Below, one piece after another: positions 15,043-16,116 of a stretch of 16,116 nucleotides of DNA. The notes beneath the pieces are model-generated. The model was not told where the DNA came from, did no database searches, and worked only from the letters and a program-made list of their open reading frames with translations. Made by a program: the position numbers and the translations under genes. The DNA comes from Helicobacteraceae bacterium. Its GTDB lineage: Bacteria; Campylobacterota; Campylobacteria; Campylobacterales; SZUA-545. The stretch covers positions 1-16,116 of the forward strand of contig JAISRI010000091.1 of NCBI GenBank assembly GCA_031273735.1, read 5' to 3'. Numbering within the stretch: the stretch's first letter is position 1; each line of letters starts with the position of its first letter.

Positions 15043-15717
15043 TTGCGTAAGCGTCTTCAAGAGGCAATTAAGCCATTTTCGCTTGCGATCATAGAAAATT
15101 CGAAAGACGCAAATCTTTACTACGATCGCGCAATGGCTTACAAGAAAGTGAACGATATTGCTGACGAGGATATTTATCCTGTACGTACTATATTCGATGA
15201 TCTTAGTAAAGCAATCGAGCTTGATCCAAACCGCGCAAGAGCTTACTATGAACGCGGGCTTTTTAATCTTAATCGAGGAGGCGGTAAAGATGGATTCTCC
15301 GATTTCGATAAAGCGATCAAGCTCGATCCGAATTTTGCGGAGGCTTACAATGGTCGCGGGAGTTTATGTGTAAAATCTCATGGTTGCGATAAAAGCAAAG
15401 CGATCGCCGATTTTGATCAAGCGATCAAACTCAATCCGAACTATGCTGACGCTTACTATGGTCTCGGAAACGTTTGCGGCAAAGACGAGACGGATAAAGC
15501 GATCGCCTATTACACTCAAGCGATCAAGCTCGATCCGAATTATGCGAATGCTTATGAGAAGCGCGCAGAGGTTTACTACAGGACAGATAACTTTAAAGAA
15601 GCTCTAGCGGATGCGGAAAAAGTATGCAAACTAGCCGAAAGCGGTTACAAGACTTTGCGAAATAGAGGTTACAAGACTTTGCGAGACATGCGCATAAAAC
15701 TTGGGCTGGAAGACTAA
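15043..15717 (+). CDS. TPR-repeat protein, N-terminus separated by frame breaks
   Basis: The open frame contains about five tetratricopeptide repeats with regular 34-residue spacing: ANLYYDRAMAYKK, ARAYYERGLFNLNRGGGKDG, AEAYNGRGSLCVKS, ADAYYGLGNVCGK and ANAYEKRAEVYYR, linked by AIKLDPN-type turns. TPRs bind peptides or partner proteins; the ligand here is unknown. The only start in this frame is TTG at 15043, without a ribosome binding site and inside the helix-rich N-terminal part. The coherent sequence continues upstream to about 14914 without any start. The true start is probably the ATG at 14760 with a signal peptide, disconnected by frameshifts. The gene may therefore be inactive or need frame restoration. 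The C-terminus carries a duplicated GYKTLR segment. Confidence 0.65.
   Translation: MRKRLQEAIKPFSLAIIENSKDANLYYDRAMAYKKVNDIADEDIYPVRTIFDDLSKAIELDPNRARAYYERGLFNLNRGGGKDGFSDFDKAIKLDPNFAEAYNGRGSLCVKSHGCDKSKAIADFDQAIKLNPNYADAYYGLGNVCGKDETDKAIAYYTQAIKLDPNYANAYEKRAEVYYRTDNFKEALADAEKVCKLAESGYKTLRNRGYKTLRDMRIKLGLED
15643..15684. repeat. 24-bp tandem duplication at the end of the TPR gene
   Basis: GGTTACAAGACTTTGCGA occurs twice, at 15643-15660 and 15667-15684, with a 24-base period. It gives GYKTLRN then GYKTLRD in the protein. Because the period is a multiple of three, copy-number change would keep the frame. Confidence 0.75.
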
Positions 15718-16116
15718 TCGCTCTCCCGCCTTATTCGCCATTCCCCTTTCCTTCCTCGTCATTCCCGCGAAAGCGGGAATCCAAAAAGGTCGCCGTATTA
15801 TTGAAATCGTCTTTAATAGGGCAAAGCCCACAAACAGTCATTCCCACGACGAAGCGGCAGGCTGTCTCCAGCCGCCAGCCGCGAAGGAAGGCGGGAATGA
15901 CAATGTGCGGCGGTTTTACTAAATAAACGAAACGATCGAGGCATTTGGAAAACTACCTTAAACAAAGCAAATCCTACAAACGCCGTCATTCCCGCGTAGG
16001 CGGGAATCCAAATACGACGGCTTTTGCGTCGTGAGTATTCAGGCTTACAAACAACCAAAGGCGATCGCTGTTCGTAGGTCTTTGGTTTGGATTCCCGCCT
16101 TCCTCCGCAATATACG
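15718..16116. repeat. Cluster of GTCATTCCCGC-type palindromes at the right edge
   Basis: No gene is apparent in this 399-base stretch. It holds a hairpin ATTCCCGC-GAAA-GCGGGAAT (15761-15780). A larger inverted pair GTCATTCCC (15837-15845) / GGGAATGAC (15893-15901) encloses a C/G-rich loop. A second hairpin ATTCCCGC-GTAG-GCGGGAAT lies at 15988-16007, and the half-element GGATTCCCGCC (16089-16099) is cut by the window end. The same GTCATTCC core bounds the element after prfA. These are dispersed intergenic palindromes of the REP/MITE kind. Open frames across them read WIPAFAGMT or WIPAYAGMT, a well-known artefact of such repeats in many bacteria. Confidence 0.75.

Noticed and set aside
15631..16058. 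Minus-strand open frames with WIPAFAGMT and WIPAYAGMT
   Set aside because: These peptides are the usual false translation of GTCATTCCCGC palindromes. There are no start signals and no domain.
15718..16116. CRISPR array from repeated GTCATTCCC words
   Set aside because: The units are palindromic hairpins in both orientations with irregular spacing and no constant repeat-spacer pattern; no cas gene is nearby.

Overview
The window reads as a chromosomal segment of a Campylobacterota-like (epsilonproteobacterial) organism. This is inferred from the housekeeping set: rpsT-prfA beside a convergent-facing glmM, a mgtE-LOG pair, a small DciA-like gene upstream of uvrC, and a mononucleotide poly-G contingency tract of the Campylobacter/Helicobacter type. 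Base composition is fairly balanced and strongly enriched in CGATCG and GCGATCGC words. TTG start codons are frequent. The species cannot be named from the sequence alone. No rRNA, tRNA, CRISPR array, transposase or phage gene was seen.

Layout. 1-600 (minus) is the 5' part of a surface lipoprotein gene with a 9-base G tract near its start. At this length the start codon is out of frame with the lipoprotein body, so the gene appears phase-OFF. 601-797 holds its promoter and a hairpin after the next gene. 798-1418 (minus) is an unrecognised secreted protein. 1502-3879 (plus) is a tight cluster: the Mg2+ channel MgtE, a LOG-family Rossmann protein and an extremely acidic 80-aa protein. 3931-6901 (minus) is a DciA-like protein, uvrC and queE. 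6875-10676 (plus) is a 43-aa lipoprotein too short for most ORF callers, nadB, guaA and hemD, nearly all overlapping or closely spaced. 10732-12069 (minus) is glmM. 12261-13577 (plus) is rpsT and prfA.

After prfA the window becomes irregular. An inverted-repeat element (13593-13692) is followed by a promoter and strong ribosome binding site leading into a short ORF with a (GA)21 microsatellite, then an RNase HI-like protein that lacks two of the four catalytic acids. Next comes a TPR gene whose secretion-signal end is separated from the repeat domain by frame breaks. The window ends in a cluster of GTCATTCCC-type palindromes.

Functionally, the cell invests here in NAD synthesis (nadB), GMP (guaA), haem (hemD), queuosine (queE), peptidoglycan precursor (glmM), excision repair (uvrC), Mg2+ homeostasis (mgtE) and translation (rpsT, prfA). 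The most notable features are the two simple-sequence contingency-type loci, the RNase H without its full active site, the acidic coupled mini-protein and the HIP1-like octamer enrichment. I see no clearly new multigene system.
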